Assembly: GCF_029168945.1 (NCBI RefSeq)
Contig: NC_083602.1
Span: 77,768,600-77,832,599 of the forward strand
DNA from: Cannabis sativa
Lineage: Eukaryota; Streptophyta; Magnoliopsida; Rosales; Cannabaceae
Length of the DNA: 64,000 nt
Direction: 5' to 3'
A program made the position numbers and the translations under genes. Numbering within the stretch: position 1 is the first letter of the stretch; each line of letters opens with the position of its first letter. The notes beneath the pieces are model-generated. The model made no database searches and had not been told where the DNA came from. It saw nothing but the letters and a program-made list of their open reading frames with translations. Below, piece after piece: positions 43,476 to 55,149 of this stretch.

Positions 43476-44382
43476 TGTAACGTGCGTGCTAAGATGGCAC
43501 ATTACAAGCTAAGTGATGCCCACAAGTTGGCCAAGTGGTGGTCAAGTGGTGGCGCATGTTATGGTGCATGCTGGTGGCATGCTGATGCTTAGTTTGTATG
43601 CAGTAGCATTTTTGTAAATATCTTCAATATTGTCCGGAACGGGACGGGGTTATGTATTAGCCATTTATTTGGGTCTACAAATAGAATGGTGCAATTGGTT
43701 TGGCAAAACTAGGTGATTTAGTATATGGTTCTTCTCATATGTCTACAGAGCAAAAATCATCTATGTTCCTAGTAGAAGGCTAAAAGCTCAGAATGCTCTT
43801 TAAAGGGGGTACCCTGATATCAGCTCTCCACCACCCCGTGCACCTTGGTGCTAAGTGAACTACTACTAGTCAGTGGGACTAGTAGGGCAGGCATATGAGG
43901 ACCACGAGGGGACTCACATGTCTCCATGAGTTGGAGTACTGATGGACATTATCAAGCTGACCCGGTAGTGCATCAAAGAACGCCGCAAGAGGTTCACTTG
44001 TACGTTTCCCTTGGCTTGCCGGTATGCTGCTTGCACGGGACGTGGCCTAGATCCTCCAAGAGACGCTATAGAGCACCTTGGCCATGAGTCTCAACATGAG
44101 ATGACACGGGTAGTCATTCGTGGGCTAGCTTGCATGCACGCATGGGACAGATGCACCATGCTGGAAAGGGACAGAGGCCTAGTGTATGCAACTAGCTTGG
44201 TGGCTTCTCTCGAGGGCCTGCCAAAATGCGTGGAGGCATGGCGCCTTGAGGATTGGTCCATGGACGTATGGGAGTCCTTGGGCAACAAGGGAGACTGTTC
44301 GGACAGTATTGAATGGGGCATGATAGAAGCATTGGCACGTTGGCTTGGTGTTGGCATCTTGCCACACATGCTACCTTGGTCA
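43476..44382 (+). repeat. 3' LTR of the non-coding LTR element, truncated by insertion
   Basis: TGTAACGTGCGTGC... aligned with the 5' LTR to GGCATCTTG, then a 17-base insert (CCACACATGCTACCTTG), then GGTCA where the Angela-like element starts. The remaining 250 bp should lie on the other side of that element, beyond the window. Confidence 0.8.
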
Positions 44383-46265
44383 TGTTGGGTTTTGTGCGCT
44401 AAATAAAACCCTTTACAATCTGATTAGTTATCAATATAAGAAATTTGAAGTGATTTATGTTTGCATGAATTTTACATGCTTATGGTTTAATATGTTTATT
44501 ATGTTTATACACAAAATCTGTTAAGTCCAGATCATATGTTTATTCACAATTACAGTATTGTCAACACAGTGGAATGTGATTGTGATTATATGATTCAAAA
44601 GACTAAGTCCCTGTTTCATCAGTGTTTTGGATTTACACTGATGTCATAATAAGCGATGATGTGTACTTACACTTGGAGTAAGTGTTATGTTCTTTCCAGG
44701 ACATTGGTAAAGTATACTAGTTTCGAATGTATGGAGTATACATTGGACTGGACCGATATTGAACTTAGTTAAGATATTATAAACTTACCGTTGTAACTTT
44801 CCAAGTCAATATCAGTAGTTGATCTTAAGATTAAAAGAATCTAAATCCTGATATTCTTAGGCTCAACTCAGGAGTGATATTTATGTTCTTTGATTTATTA
44901 GTTAAGCCTACTTTTGGGTCAAGGTGATACGTATATTTTGGGAACATAATAGTATGATTGAGTGGGAGTGCTGCACATAAATATGGAATCTATAGCTTCT
45001 ACTGGTGTATAGAAGTCAAGTGATGATTCCCTTCGAGCTTAGCTAAATAGAAGTAAATGGATGAGCTCCTGTTTAAGTGACTAATTCTTAGATCACTAAA
45101 CAGCATTTACAGGTAGCTAAGTGTTTTAAGGGGCGAAATACGTTGAGGGGTGAAAATGGTAAAATTATCCCATCTCGATGTAAATCATCTATATAGAGGA
45201 TCTTTGATCACAATAAGGTTATAAACAATGGTTAAATGAGATAGCATATCTATATCGTGAAACATATAATATGCTCTATATAAGTCTGAGAGTGCAATTC
45301 TAAGTTCTAAGAGTGGATTCAACGAGGAATTAATAAGTAGGGATTTACTTAGTAAATTCGGTTCACTTATTGGAAGCTCAACATGTAGATCCATGGTCTC
45401 CATTCTAGTTGAGACTATATTGCTTGTAAGACTCAATAATTGATTTGTGATTAATCAATTATAATTCTAAAGTTAGACTATGTCTAATTTGTGAATTTTC
45501 ACTAAGTAAGGGTGAAATTGTAAAGAAAAGAGATTCTAGGTTTATTTATTAATTAAGAGACTCTATATGTCTAATTAATAATTAAATTAAATGACAATAT
45601 TATTTAATAATCTATTTTAGTTATTAAATAATTAGTTTTGGCATTTAAAAGGTTAGAATTGGAAAATTGGCGTTTTTGAGAAAATAGAAATAAAAATTGT
45701 GAAAAGTTCAAAATCCAAGTGAGGCCCAATAACACCTTGGCCGGCCACTTAGTGAGCTTTTTCCAATTAATATTTTCATTATTTTAATGCCAAATAATTA
45801 CTAACCTAAACCTAGTAGTTGCCTATAAATAGAAAGTGATGGCTCAGTTCAAAATAACCTTTTCCTCAGAAAATCAAAGATTGCCTTTTCAGAAAAACTG
45901 AGCCTTCCACTTCTCTCTATATAGCCGACCCTATACCTCTCTCTTTTCCTCTTCTCAATTTCGAAACCCTTAGTGATAGAGTAGTGCCCACACACAGCAA
46001 GTGGTACCTTAATCATAGATTGGAAGACTGTGAAGGATCACACACAAAGAGAAGGACATTCGGGCTCAGATCTTGATAATACTCTGCGACAGAAAGGATA
46101 CAAAGGTTAGAGATCTGAGCGGAAGGAGACATTATTCCGCTGCATCAATGTAAGGTTTTCTTAACTTTATATGTGTTTATTTATCGTTTTTGAAAGTTCA
46201 TATTTAGGGTGTTTAATAACATACTTGTGAGTAGATCTAAGATCTTGGTAAAATAAATTCCAACA
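44383..46265 (+). repeat. Angela-like copia LTR (5' LTR, complete)
   Basis: 1883 bp, TGTTGGGTTTTGTGCGC...AATAAATTCCAACA. TATA-like box CTATAAATAG at about 45823-45832. About 95 percent like the inverted fragment 47655-49188, and more distant from the 14517 copy. Confidence 0.88.
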
Positions 46266-47654
46266 ACTGGCCTCAGAGCCATGGTAATTGATTTGCTTGC
46301 AAGAAATTTGGACTTTAAAACGATTGTTTGTGATTTGGATGGTTTCATGTTGTGTTGTGTGTTATATGATGATTGATTGATGTTTGTGAATTTTTCGTGA
46401 AAAATAATTGAAATTCTGTTTCTGTAATTATTTTTATTGGATAGTATGGAAAAAATTAAGCAATTTACTTTTTTACAGAACTCAATTTCGATTTAATTTG
46501 AATTAGTTATGATTTTTTGAAGTTTCGAAAAATATTAGGGATGATGCACTCACCCACGCTCGCGCGGAACCGAGTGATCCTCGGTCATATGCGTGTTCGG
46601 ACAAGATCTTGTCCGAGCAACACACACAGGGGTGTCTGAAACCCCTTCTCCGCGCTCGTAAATGCTGCAACTCCTCCCTTGCGCCGAGTTTTCTCGGCAG
46701 TGCACTCCCTCCTGCGCGCGCGGGCAGTATGCACAGCATACTGTCCGTACAGCTCGCATTTTTTTTTTCGTTTTTCTTCGATTTTTCATGCTATCATGGA
46801 TTTAACTTCCGATTTTTTGTGTAGTTTTGTATTTAGATATTTACTATTCCTATTTCAATTCTAAATATCATAATTAAATTAATTAATTTTTTTTTAAAAT
46901 TAATTCATGATATTAGTGTAATTTGAATTTGAAATAGTAAATATCTATATTTTTTTTTTGCTTAATTATCTATCTTATTTTTAAATTTGATTATATCTTA
47001 TCTTATTTTTAAATTTAAGGTTAGATATTAAATTTTTAAATTAAATATTTTTTTTTTTAAATAATTTGACCTTATTTAAATTTAAAATAAGATAACTATA
47101 ATCATGATATTTTGAATAGAAATAAAATATTTTGTTAACTTTTAAAATTTGTTATTTTATTTATTTAAATTAAATCATAAAATCTGAAAAAGATATTTAT
47201 TTATCTTTTTTAATTTTTATTGAATATTTAATTTATAAAACAACATTTAATTTTTTAAAAGTAGTTAGCAAATTTTGAAATGATATTTACGTTAGTTGAA
47301 ACCTAATTTTTCAAAATTGTAGTTTTAATTTTAAATATTATTTTATTAATTTCGAAAATATATATATTTTATTTTTTTTAATTCAAAAATAAATATTTTT
47401 TTATTATTTAATTATTTTTCGAAATTTAATTATTTAAAATTAAATAAATCCTACATCCAACTATCCAGCTAACCTTGTTGCAGGAGTATGTGTTTTAGCT
47501 TGTTTGTAAGTTTTATAAAACCTATTATTGCTTGATTGCAAATAGCCATGGTTCAATTGGTCAAGTAAATAATTTGTAACAGGTAAATTTTACAATCTTT
47601 TTTCATCTGTGTATGACCTAGCAACATGATAGGATCCATCCAAATGTGTGCCTC
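46266..47654 (+). other. copia leader, first copy (non-coding)
   Basis: Primer-site variant, then AT-rich leader with a GC-rich patch (46545-46745, CGCGCGCGGGCAG). Ends at 47640-47654 (GTGTGCCTCTGTGAG) in a GA-rich junction with the inverted LTR. Open frames in the GC patch overlap on both strands and match nothing; I do not count them as genes. Confidence 0.65.
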
Positions 47655-49188
47655 TGTGAGAGAGAGGGAAGGCTCAGTTTCTGAAAAATTGATTTTCTGA
47701 TTTTCTGACAAAAAGCATTGAAAAACTTGTGATTTGACTGAGCCATCACTTTCTATTTATAGGCAACTACTAGGTTTAGGTTAGTAATTATTTAGCATTA
47801 AAATAATAAAAATATCAATTTGAAAAACAGGCTTAAGTGGCCGGTCAAGGTGTGTAATGGGCCTCACTTGGTTTTTTGCAGTTTTTCACAAATTTTATTT
47901 CTATTTTCTCAAAAATGCCAATTTTCCAATTCTAACCTTTTAAATGCCAAAACTAATTATTTAATAACTAAAATGGATTATTAAATAATATTGTCATTTA
48001 ATTTAATTATTAATTAGACATATAAAGTCTATTAATTAATAAATAAACCTAGAATCTCTTTTATTTACAATTTCACCCCTGCTTAGTGAAAATTCACAAA
48101 TTAGACATAGTCTAACTCTAGAATTATAATTGATTACTCACGAATCAATTATTGAGTCTTACAAGCAGTATAGTCTCAACTAGAATGGGGACCATGGATC
48201 TATATGCTGAGCTTCCAATAAGTGAACCGAATTTACTAAGTAAATCCCTACTTATTAATTCCTCGTTGAATCCACTCTTAGAACTTAGAATTGCACTCTC
48301 AGACTTATATAGAGCATATTATATGTTCCACGATATAGATATGCTATCTCATTTAACCATTGTTATAATCTTATTGTGATCAAAGATCCTCTATATAAAT
48401 GATTTACATGGAGATGGGATAATTTTACCGTTCTCACCCCTCAACGTATTTTGCCCCTTAAAACACTTAGCTACTTGTAAATGATGTTTAGTGATCTAAG
48501 AATTAGTCACTTAAACAAGAGCTCATCCACTTACTTCTATTTAGCTAAGCCCGAAGGGAATCATCACTTGACTTCTATACACCAGTAGAAGCTATAGATT
48601 CCATATTTATGTTCAGCACTCCCACTCAATCATACTATCCTGTTCCCAAAATATATGTATCACCCTGACCCAAAAGTAGGCTTAACTAATAAATCAAAGA
48701 ACATGAATAGCACTCCTGAGTTGAGCCTAAGCATATCAGGATTTAGATTCTTTTAATCTTAAGATCAACTACTGATATTGAATTGGAAAGATATGACGGT
48801 AAGTTTATAATATCTTAACTAAGTTGCAATATCGGTCCAGTCCAATGTATACTCCATACATTCAAAACTAGTATACTTTACCAATGTCCTGGAAAGAACA
48901 TAACACTTACTCCAATTGTAAGTACACATCAGTGTAAATCCAAAACACTGATGAAACAGGGACTTAGTCTTTTGATTCATATTATTACAATCACATTCCA
49001 CTGCGTTGACGATACTATAATTGTGAATAAACATATGATCTGGACTTAACTAATTTTGTGTGTAAATGCAATAAACATATTAAACCATTAGCATGTAAAA
49101 TTCATGTAAACATAAATCACTTCAAATTTCTTATATTGATAACTAATAAGATTGTAAAGGGTTTTATTTAGGGCACAAAAACCCAACA
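47655..49188 (-). repeat. inverted Angela-like LTR fragment
   Basis: Reverse complement of about the first 1.5 kb of the 44383 LTR, ending in a proper terminus (CACAAAAACCCAACA) at 49188. The other terminus is missing and is replaced by a GAGAGAGA microhomology junction with leader sequence. With 44383-46265 it forms an inverted repeat with 1.5-kb arms and a 1.4-kb spacer. The frame 48152-48379 mirrors 45185-45436 and is only a by-product of the duplication. Confidence 0.8.
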
Positions 49189-49422
49189 GCTGCATACGCG
49201 CGCGAGCAGTATGCAACGCATACTGTCCGTACTGCATGCATTTTTTTTAATTTTTCTTCGTTTTTTCATGCTATTTCATGGAATTAACTTCCGATTTTTC
49301 GTGTAGTTTTGTATTTTGATTTTTACTTTTCAATTTTCAAATCTTATATCAGAAATAAATTAATTGGAATTTTTTAAAATTAATCTTAGATATTCGTGTA
49401 ATTTGAATTTGAAAACAAGTAA
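49189..49422 (+). other. copia leader, second copy, up to Tekay insertion
   Basis: Begins at the GC-rich patch (GCTGCATACGCGCGCG) and continues as at 46715-46940. It ends with the TSD AGTAA (49418-49422) of the Tekay-like element. Confidence 0.7.
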
Positions 49423-49784
49423 TGTAACACCCTAACTAACATAGGCGTATTACGTGATTTTTAAACATACTGTGCAGCTCGTTGCTAATCAACGAGGTTT
49501 ATGGAAAAACGTGATTAATTAAAATTTTTGCTTTTTAATTAAACTTATAAAATAATATTACAAAAGACTCGGGATCCCGATTATAAAATCATTTACAAAA
49601 AGATTTAACTGTTTAACTGATACACAAAATAAATGTCGCCTAGCGACCAGTTACAAAATCAGCCTCGCTGTCCCGATGATCGTACGCTCCAGGCCTAACC
49701 GCCCCGACATGTACAATCTTCACAAGCTCGCTCACGGTCCATCAGCTTTAGCCTTGCCTTTACCTACACATAAACGTAGAACTG

Positions 49785-49968
49785 TGAGTCGACAGACTCA
49801 GTAAGAAAAGCATAATAATACTCATACATAATCCTGGTTATGATCAGACGCCCATACCCCTGATCATAACCCTAACTGCCGTGTCCAACACGATACTGAG
49901 TCCCGCTACTGCCGTGTCCAACATGGTACTGAGCCACTACTGCCATGTCCAACATGGTACTGAGTTCT
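49785..49968 (-). other. hairpin group in Tekay-like LTR
   Basis: TGAGTC-GACA-GACTCA (49785-49800); GGTTATGATCAG ... CTGATCATAACC, a perfect 12-bp stem (49836-49871); CGTGT-CCA-ACACG (49880-49892); CCGTGT-CCA-ACATGG (49912-49926, perfect as ACACGG in the other LTR); CCATGT-CCA-ACATGG just after. The last three are tandem units of about 33 bp whose arms change together. Confidence 0.85.
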
Positions 49969-50005
49969 GAACGTTCATAGGGACGGTACTATTGACACGT
50001 AACAA

Positions 50006-50234
50006 CCTGATCGGTCGAACCGGTCATACTCCGGCTGCTGGTCATACTCCAGCCTGTACCGACGTGTTACTATATCCACCTGATCGGTCGAACTGGTCAT
50101 ACTCTGGCTGCTGGTCATACTCCAGCCTGTACCGACAGGATATGTCAATAGTACTGAACCACCAACCAAGTGTCAGCCTGATCGGTCGAACCGGTCATAC
50201 TCCGGCTGCTGGTCATACTCCAGCCTGTACCGAC
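50006..50234 (-). repeat. three-unit tandem repeat in Tekay-like LTR
   Basis: Units starting at 50006, 50079 and 50177, each about 57 bp (CCTGATCGGTCGAACCGG ... CCAGCCTGTACCGAC) with spacers of unequal length. Each has the near-palindrome TGATCGGT-CGA-ACCGGTCA and a GGCTG ... CAGCC stem. The 97-codon plus frame over it (49992-50285) is a by-product. Confidence 0.85.
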
Positions 50235-50615
50235 GTGACAGGGTTGGATGGTTCGAAGCCAACATACATAACTAATGTAATCTAACAGGCTTCCTACATG
50301 CTCGCTAAACATGTAATCTACATATGCATACTGTTATACTAATCTTACCTGGATTCCGAATTCAGGTGTGCCGGTCAACCTGACTGGAACTACTGCGCGG
50401 CGGATTACAGGCTCCTAAACCGTAAAAATCACAACATCGATAAGTGACACGCTAAATCACAACGGGGACAAAGGTTTTAAAACCAAACTTAACCTACTGT
50501 AACTTAATACAGAAATACCCCAAACTAGCAGAAAACAAATTGCCTGAAAACCTGAAACTAGCACGAAACGACCAGTTGAGAAAAACCGGTTTCTCACCCT
50601 ACTGCAAAATCCGGG

Positions 50616-50648
50616 TAACCGGTTTTACAAGCAGTGTAAAACCGGTTA
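50616..50648 (-). other. 13-bp perfect hairpin with ACCGGTTTT arms
   Basis: TAACCGGTTTTAC - AAGCAGT - GTAAAACCGGTTA; repeated unchanged at 57724-57756 in the other LTR. Further ACCGGTTT copies flank it (50584, 50650). Confidence 0.85.
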
Positions 50649-51783
50649 GCCGGTTTTACCCAGAAAACCCACAAAAATCAATTCTCCAACCAAAACGTTT
50701 CCAAACTCAACCAAACTTTCCAGACCTGCTAATTAGACCCTAATAAACATTTTCCAAGTGATAAAACAAAGCTTCATGCACAAAATCAAAATCCACCATT
50801 AAAGCTCCAAGCTTTGAGTTCAAAACTCAAACTTGGTTAAATCTAACAAACAAGCATCCAAACCAACTCAAATCTTCCTAGATATGCATAAAATAATCTC
50901 AGAAAACAACAACAAGCAACAACAATAAGAGCAGCAACTGATTCATCAATTTCTTTGAAAAAACATAGTTTTGAGTAAAAATTTCATAGCTTGATAAAAC
51001 CAACAAATCACCAACACAATCATGCTTGAATCAACATTCTAAATCATATTCTAATTTCAGAGATCAACAACAAACAACCACAGCCACAACAGCAACTAAA
51101 CTCCATTACATGCATGATTTCTTTTCTTACAATTCAAGAAAATAAGAAGGAAAGAGCTAAGGACCTTACCTAGATTAAAGATCACAAAGAATTTGATTGA
51201 AATCCATAGATGAAGCAGCAAATTCACCAACCCTAGCTGGGTTCTTAAGGGAAAAACGAGAGAGAGAGTTTGAAGAGAGAGAGAGATATGCTTCTTTTTT
51301 TCAATTTCTTATTTTTTGAAAAAGTGGATAAAATAATGGTTTTATTAACTCATTTCAGCCAACACAATAAATAATAAACCCACATAATCACATATTTTCA
51401 CAACATAAAGTCCACAAAAGGAAAAAATAACAATGGGGCAAAATGACCATTTTGCCCCTTCTCACTAAAATAGCATAACTAACACTAAAGGGGGTATTTT
51501 GGGAAATTCCAAATTCCCGGCCATTCCCGGCATTCCCAATGTCTAATAAACCGTCCCAATCTACTAACATACTAAGTTGTGATTTTACTGAGCCAAACAC
51601 CGAGTTCCATGTTACCGGGCACCGGAAATGCAAAATTATGAAAACTACTAACTGACATAAAAATGCATCTCAGAATTCAATAATAACAGTATAAATAATT
51701 ATTTAAATGGCTATAAATAATTTCATAATTAATCATAATTAACTGATAATTTCCAAATTAAACTAAGCGGGCTTTACAACTAT

Positions 51784-51793
51784 CCCCCCCTTT
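51784..51793 (-). other. polypurine tract of minus-strand Tekay-like element
   Basis: Minus strand AAAGGGGGGG followed by ATAGT and the 3' LTR. The stop codon of pol overlaps it. Confidence 0.85.
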
Positions 51794-54680
51794 AAAGGAT
51801 TTCGTCCCCGAAATCTAACCTGAATAACTCTGGATATTGAGCTCTCATATCTGATTCTAGCTCCCAGGTGGCTTCCTCCACCTTTCTGTTTCTCCAGAGA
51901 ACTTTGACCAATGCTATGGTTTTATTCCGAAGGACTTTATCCTTTCTATCCAGGATCTGCACTGGCTGTTCTTCATATGACATATCTGGCTGCAGTTCAA
52001 GGCTCTCATAACTGAGTATATGAGAGGGATCTAAAACGTATTTTCTCAACAGCGAGACATGGAATACGTTGTGAACTGCCGATAAAGCTGGAGGCAATGC
52101 TAACCGATATGCCACTTGACCTATCTTCTCGAGAATCTCGAAAGGTCCTGTAAATCTAGGGAATAACTTGCCTCTTTTCCTGAAACGTTTAATCCCCTTC
52201 ATCGGAGATACCCGTAAAAACACATGGTCCCCTACTTGGAACTCAACATCTCTGCGTTTCGGATCTGCATAACTCTTCTGTCTGCTCTGTGAGGCAAGCA
52301 TTCTAGCTTTTATCTTCTCTATTGCCTCATTGGTCCACTGCACCGACTCTGGACCTAGGTATTTCCTCTCCCCTGTCTCATCCCAGTGGATGGGAGATCT
52401 ACACTTCCTACCGTATAACAGTTCGTAGGGAGCCATCCCTATCGTACTCTGATAACTGTTGTTGTAAGAAAATTCTATCAACGGTAGATACTTATTCCAT
52501 GAGCCTTCAAAGTCCATGACACAGGCTCTCAACATGTCCTCCAATATCTGAATTGTCCTTTCGGACTGACCATCTGTCTGAGGATGGAATGATGTACTAA
52601 ATTTCAGCTTTGTGCCCATTGCTCGTTGCAAACTTTGCCAAAACTTGGAGGTGAATTTCGGATCGCTGTCCGAAACTATAGAGTTCGGTACCCCGTGAAG
52701 TCTTACTATCTCTCTGACATACAACTCCGCCAACTGATCCACTGTAAATGTTGTTCTAACCGGCAGAAAATGAGCAGATTTCGTAAATCGATCCACCACT
52801 ACCCAGATGGAATCAAATAAACCCGTGGTCCTAGGTAACCCGACCACAAAATCCATCGTGATATCTTCCCATTTCCATTCTGGTAGGGTTAGAGGCTGCA
52901 ACAACCCTGCTGGTTTCTGATGTTCAGCCTTAATCTGTTGACAAGTGAGGCTTCTCGATACGAATTCTACCAAATTCTTCTTCATACCGCTCCACCAGAA
53001 GTACGGTTTCAAATCTTGGTACATCTTAGTGGTGCCGGGATGCAGAGAATACGGGGTAGAATAAGCCTCCTCAAAGATCTCATTCCTAAGTTCCACACTA
53101 TTCGGAACACAAACTCTGGCTTTATACAAAAGCATCCCACTGTCTGACAATGAAAAGTCCTTGGCTTGACCAGCCAACACCTCCTCTCGGATCTTCACTA
53201 ACTCTGGATCCGTCATCTGAGCGACTTTTATTCTTTCCAACAGATCAGATTGCAGCGTTAAGTTTTGAAGCTGACCTACCACAAACTCAATGCTGGATCT
53301 AACCATATCCTGTGCTAGCTGAGGTGAGATCTGAATCATACTAGCTACTTGCCCGGGACCCTTTCTGCTCAGGGCATCGGCCACTACATTGGCTTTTCCG
53401 GGGTGATAGAGGATCTCACAATCGTAATCTTTCACTAATTCCAACCAACGCCTTTGTCTCATATTCAAATCCTTCTGAGTAAAGAAATACTTGAGACTTT
53501 TATGGTCGGTATAGATTTCACACTTTTCCCCGTAAAGATAATGCCGCCAAATCTTCAATGCGAAAACCACCGCTGCCAACTCTAGATCATGAGTCGGGTA
53601 TCGCTGCTCATAATCCTTTAACTGACGGGAGGCATAAGCGATAACCCGATCGGCTTGCATCAATACACACCCCAAACCCTGTTTGGATGCGTCACAGTAA
53701 ACTACGAACTTCTCCTTGTCTGAAGGCAAAGCTAGCACTGGAGCGGTAATCAACCTCCGCTTTAGCTCTTGAAAACTAGCTTTGTACTTGTCTGACCAAA
53801 TAAATCGCTGATTTTTCTTTGTAAGTTCGGTTAGGGGCATTGAAATTTTTGAAAACCCTTCCACGAACCTACGGTAGTACCCAGCTAAACCTAAGAAGCT
53901 TCTGATCTCTGTCACTGTCTTCGGTCTCGGCCAATCCTTGACGGATTCGATCTTCCCGGGATCCACCTCGATCCCATCTTTGCTCACCATGTGCCCTAGG
54001 AAGGACACCTGAGATAGCCAGAACTCACATTTCTTGAACTTGGCATAAAGCTTGTGTTCTCGAAGCCGTTGCAGTACCATCTGAAGATGTAACTCATGCT
54101 CCTCTTCTGATTGAGAGTACACGAGGATGTCGTCGATAAACACAATCACACAGATATCGAGGAAATCCTTGAATACTCTATTCATCAAGTCCATGAATGC
54201 TGCAGGAGCATTGGTTAGTCCGAATGACATAACCAGAAATTTGTAATGTCCATACCTAGTGCGGAAAGCCGTCTTCGGAATGTCCTCCTCTCGGATTCTC
54301 AACTGATGATTACCCGAACGGAGATCAATCTTAGAAAAGACCGTCTTCCCCTGAAGTTGATCGAACAAATCATCGATCCTAGGTAATGGATATTTATTCT
54401 TCACCGTCAGCTTGTTCAATTCTCTGTAGTCGATGCACATCCTCATAGATCCATCCTTCTTCTTGACAAATAAAACCGGGGCTCCCCAAGGTGACACACT
54501 GGGCCGAATAAACCCTATGTCAAGCAACCCTTGGAGCTGAATCTTTAATTCCTTAAGTTCAGCTGGAGCCATTCTATACGGGGCTTTGGAAACCGGTTCA
54601 ACCCCTTGTGCCAAGTCTATCACGAAGTCAATCTCTCGCTGAGGTGGTAACCCTGGAAGTTCTTCGGGAAAAAAAAACAT
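51792..54680 (-). CDS. pol: reverse transcriptase, RNase H, integrase (Tekay-like)
   Basis: 962 codons open. It would encode the enzymes that copy the element RNA into DNA and insert it into chromatin. RT about residues 60-245 with active site FIDD (181-184); RNase H about 320-440 with D330, E367 and D392; integrase zinc-binding domain about 535-580; integrase core about 600-770 with D610, D671 and E707; GPF/chromodomain-like C-terminus about 840-955 ([18 protein letters not shown]). Defects: in the HHCC zinc motif the first His is Tyr540 and the first Cys is Ser577; SGYHQL-type block reads SGNHQL. The frame opens with [10 protein letters not shown], one base out of phase with the protease frame because of a nine-T run (54669-54677); the true polyprotein began upstream, so this ATG is not a natural start. 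Confidence 0.9.
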   Translation of the reverse strand: MFFFPEELPGLPPQREIDFVIDLAQGVEPVSKAPYRMAPAELKELKIQLQGLLDIGFIRPSVSPWGAPVLFVKKKDGSMRMCIDYRELNKLTVKNKYPLPRIDDLFDQLQGKTVFSKIDLRSGNHQLRIREEDIPKTAFRTRYGHYKFLVMSFGLTNAPAAFMDLMNRVFKDFLDICVIVFIDDILVYSQSEEEHELHLQMVLQRLREHKLYAKFKKCEFWLSQVSFLGHMVSKDGIEVDPGKIESVKDWPRPKTVTEIRSFLGLAGYYRRFVEGFSKISMPLTELTKKNQRFIWSDKYKASFQELKRRLITAPVLALPSDKEKFVVYCDASKQGLGCVLMQADRVIAYASRQLKDYEQRYPTHDLELAAVVFALKIWRHYLYGEKCEIYTDHKSLKYFFTQKDLNMRQRRWLELVKDYDCEILYHPGKANVVADALSRKGPGQVASMIQISPQLAQDMVRSSIEFVVGQLQNLTLQSDLLERIKVAQMTDPELVKIREEVLAGQAKDFSLSDSGMLLYKARVCVPNSVELRNEIFEEAYSTPYSLHPGTTKMYQDLKPYFWWSGMKKNLVEFVSRSLTCQQIKAEHQKPAGLLQPLTLPEWKWEDITMDFVVGLPRTTGLFDSIWVVVDRFTKSAHFLPVRTTFTVDQLAELYVREIVRLHGVPNSIVSDSDPKFTSKFWQSLQRAMGTKLKFSTSFHPQTDGQSERTIQILEDMLRACVMDFEGSWNKYLPLIEFSYNNSYQSTIGMAPYELLYGRKCRSPIHWDETGERKYLGPESVQWTNEAIEKIKARMLASQSRQKSYADPKRRDVEFQVGDHVFLRVSPMKGIKRFRKRGKLFPRFTGPFEILEKIGQVAYRLALPPALSAVHNVFHVSLLRKYVLDPSHILSYESLELQPDMSYEEQPVQILDRKDKVLRNKTIALVKVLWRNRKVEEATWELESDMRAQYPELFRLDFGDEIL

Positions 54681-55149
54681 CCAAAAATTCCCGAACCACC
54701 TTGATGTCCTCTGGCCGAATGGTATCTGGCCGAGTGGTGTCCACCACCACGGCCAGAAACCCTAAACAACCGCCATGCAATAATTCTCTAGCTGACATGG
54801 CCGAAATCACCGGAATCTGGGATCCCTGAACTGAACCAACAAACACAAATGGTTCCCCACTTTCCGGTTGGAAGATCACCATCTTCCTTTTACAATCAAT
54901 GCTCGCCGAATATTTAGATAGGAAATCCATTCCTAAAATAATATCGAATTCGACTAAACTCATCTCTACCAGATCAGCACTTAACTCTCTACCACCTATC
55001 CTGATCGGCATAGGCCTAATCCACCTATTGGAGATAACCAATTCTCCGCCAGGTAATAGGGTTCCAAACCCTGATTCATATCTATCATACAGTCTTTCCA
55101 ATTTTCTAAAGACTTTGGCTGCCACATAAGACATTCTTGACCTAAACAC
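54628..55149 (-). pseudogene. protease region with active site deleted (Tekay-like)
   Basis: Minus strand. The open frame starts MSYVAAKVFRKLERLYDRY and runs through IGGRELSADLVEMSLVEFD, IILGMDFLSKYSA and the linker to FLDVFF. The second protease block (ILGMDFL) is intact but the DSGA-type catalytic block that should precede SYVAAK is absent: upstream sequence goes straight to the gag knuckle. The protein must be inactive as a protease. Confidence 0.85.

Larger units (their letters stand above)
39784..44382 (+). mobile_element. non-coding LTR retrotransposon (LARD-like), plus strand
   Basis: 5' LTR 39784-40943, primer site TGGTATCAGAGCC at 40946, 2.5-kb interior with no recognisable gag or pol, purine tract GAAGTGGGGGAGAG (43462-43475) and a 3' LTR from 43476 that is cut at 44382 by the Angela-like element. 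LTRs differ at several percent by eye, so this is older than the Tekay-like insertions. The left flank is CCTGA (39779-39783); its partner is not in the window. Orientation is set by primer site and purine tract. Superfamily cannot be decided. Confidence 0.8.
49423..51778 (-). repeat. 3' LTR of minus-strand Tekay-like element
   Basis: 2356 bp, plus strand TGTAACACCCTAAC...GCGGGCTTTACA. Carries hairpins (49785-49968), a three-unit tandem repeat (50006-50234) and an ACCGGTTTT hairpin cluster (50577-50660). Confidence 0.93.

Noticed and set aside
46503..46864. Overlapping frames on both strands in a GC-rich patch
   Set aside because: Non-coding copia leader; the patch differs completely from the corresponding one at 1565-1690, so no protein is conserved.
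45185..48379. Two near-identical 75-83 codon proteins (45185-45436 minus, 48152-48379 plus) that look like a gene pair
   Set aside because: They lie in the inverted copies of one LTR, antisense to its transcription, and are not open in the other LTR copies.
49992..50285. 97-codon frame with repeated RTGHTPAAGHTPACTD units
   Set aside because: By-product of the three-unit tandem repeat in the LTR, on the strand opposite to the element.
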